The notes beneath the pieces were generated by a model that saw only the letters and a list, made by a program, of their open reading frames with translations, made no database searches and had not been told where the DNA came from. Source: Cyanobacteria bacterium NC_groundwater_1444_Ag_S-0.65um_54_12 (GTDB lineage: Bacteria; Cyanobacteriota; Sericytochromatia; S15B-MN24; VGJW01). Taken from it: a stretch of DNA of 15,570 nt. Positions 15,302 to 15,570 of the stretch are shown piece by piece. A program made the position numbers and the translations under genes. How positions within the stretch are numbered: the first letter of the stretch is position 1; each line of letters starts with the position of its first letter. The stretch is from positions 1 through 15,570 of the forward strand of contig JACQUT010000352.1 of assembly GCA_016267585.1 (NCBI GenBank). Direction: 5' to 3'.

Positions 15302-15570
15302 TCAGTGATGTATTATTTTTGCCGTAAAGCTTGAGATCTTTCCAAGCGTAGCATCCCAAAGGCCAGCGATTTGCAAATGTTGAGCAAGGGTGGAAATGAA
15401 CCCGCGCCCCGAAGGGGCCTGCCTGCCAGCGATCGCGAATGCAAACTTTCCTGCTTGTTCATCACTTTTGAGTTCCAGCCTGTCCAGGATAAATTCAACC
15501 TTGGAGACCTCTTCGCCCGGCAGATGGCGCTTGAACGCCTGTTCGATACTGGCTTGAACCGCCGCAAAAC
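15302..15570 (-). CDS. Unrecognised protein, carboxy-terminal part (gene begins outside the window)
   Basis: On the minus strand the frame read from 15568 is open to a TGA at 15304-15302, giving the last 88 residues of a gene that starts beyond the window. The peptide begins FAAVQASIEQAFKRHLPGE, continues with EVSKVEFILDRLELKSDE and KFAFAIAGRQAPSGRGF, and ends LGKISSFTAKIIHH. The alternation of helix-like amphipathic and strand-like segments and the ordinary residue use look like real protein. The frame read from 15570 also runs open to 15313 but is rich in Arg, Ser and Leu with little protein character, and the third frame stops after about 18 codons. I do not recognise a family. It is convergent with the kinase gene at a 4-base distance, with no terminator visible between them. 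Confidence 0.65.
   Translation of the reverse strand, partial: FAAVQASIEQAFKRHLPGEEVSKVEFILDRLELKSDEQAGKFAFAIAGRQAPSGRGFISTLAQHLQIAGLWDATLGKISSFTAKIIHH
15429..15436. repeat. HIP1 palindrome core
   Basis: A perfect GCGATCGC lies inside the partial carboxy-terminal gene; the flanks are A and G, so it is not the extended ten-base form seen at the two other copies. Confidence 0.5.

Noticed and set aside
15406..15418. A short perfect hairpin, GCCCC-GAA-GGGGC, considered as a terminator for the kinase gene
   Set aside because: It is more than 100 bases past the kinase stop, has no T run, and lies inside the open frame of the partial minus-strand gene.
1..15570. Search for tRNA, rRNA, CRISPR arrays, transposase or phage genes
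   Set aside because: No cloverleaf-like block, regularly spaced repeat array, transposase motif or integrase was found by eye; almost the whole window is occupied by the listed genes.

Overview
The window looks like chromosome from a member of the Cyanobacteriota, possibly a non-photosynthetic lineage such as the Melainabacteria/Sericytochromatia type. Three things support this. The RpoB and RpoC sequences read very close to the cyanobacterial forms: a 1097-residue beta subunit without the large proteobacterial insertions, and an RpoC amino terminus of RpoC1 type. The rpoBC pair has its own upstream region instead of following rplL. Three perfect copies of the HIP1 octamer GCGATCGC are present. 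The exact lineage is inference.

Layout. Positions 1-677 (minus) hold the amino-terminal 225 codons of rpoC, and 756-4049 (minus) the complete rpoB. Positions 4050-4356 are a divergent intergenic region with two plausible back-to-back promoters, one firing left into rpoB and one right into a PLP-dependent enzyme of the cysteine synthase/TrpB fold (4357-5760, plus). A 93-base near-perfect palindrome (5793-5885) separates that gene from a convergent block on the minus strand. The block holds a predicted membrane-anchored glycosyltransferase-like protein (13537 down to 12725) and two large paralogous lipoproteins (12629-9258 and 9253-5885, 4 bases apart). Each lipoprotein has a lipobox cysteine at residue 24, a shared amino-terminal module, one IPT/TIG domain and about 15-18 NHL-like beta-propeller repeats. 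Diverging to the right are a NodJ-type ABC-2 transporter permease (13595-14371) and a PfkB-family sugar-phosphate kinase (14368-15297) whose start overlaps the permease stop as ATGA. The last 269 bases carry the carboxy end of an unrecognised minus-strand gene.

How the parts fit. The left third is core transcription machinery. The middle is a cell-surface block: the two propeller lipoproteins are almost certainly co-transcribed and probably sit on the outside of the cell, and the upstream glycosyltransferase-like gene could modify a surface polymer. The permease lacks a visible ATPase partner. No RNA genes, CRISPR arrays, insertion sequences or phage genes were seen. The most unusual items are the duplicated propeller lipoproteins with their unnamed amino-terminal module, and the palindromic element that begins on the last base of a stop codon.
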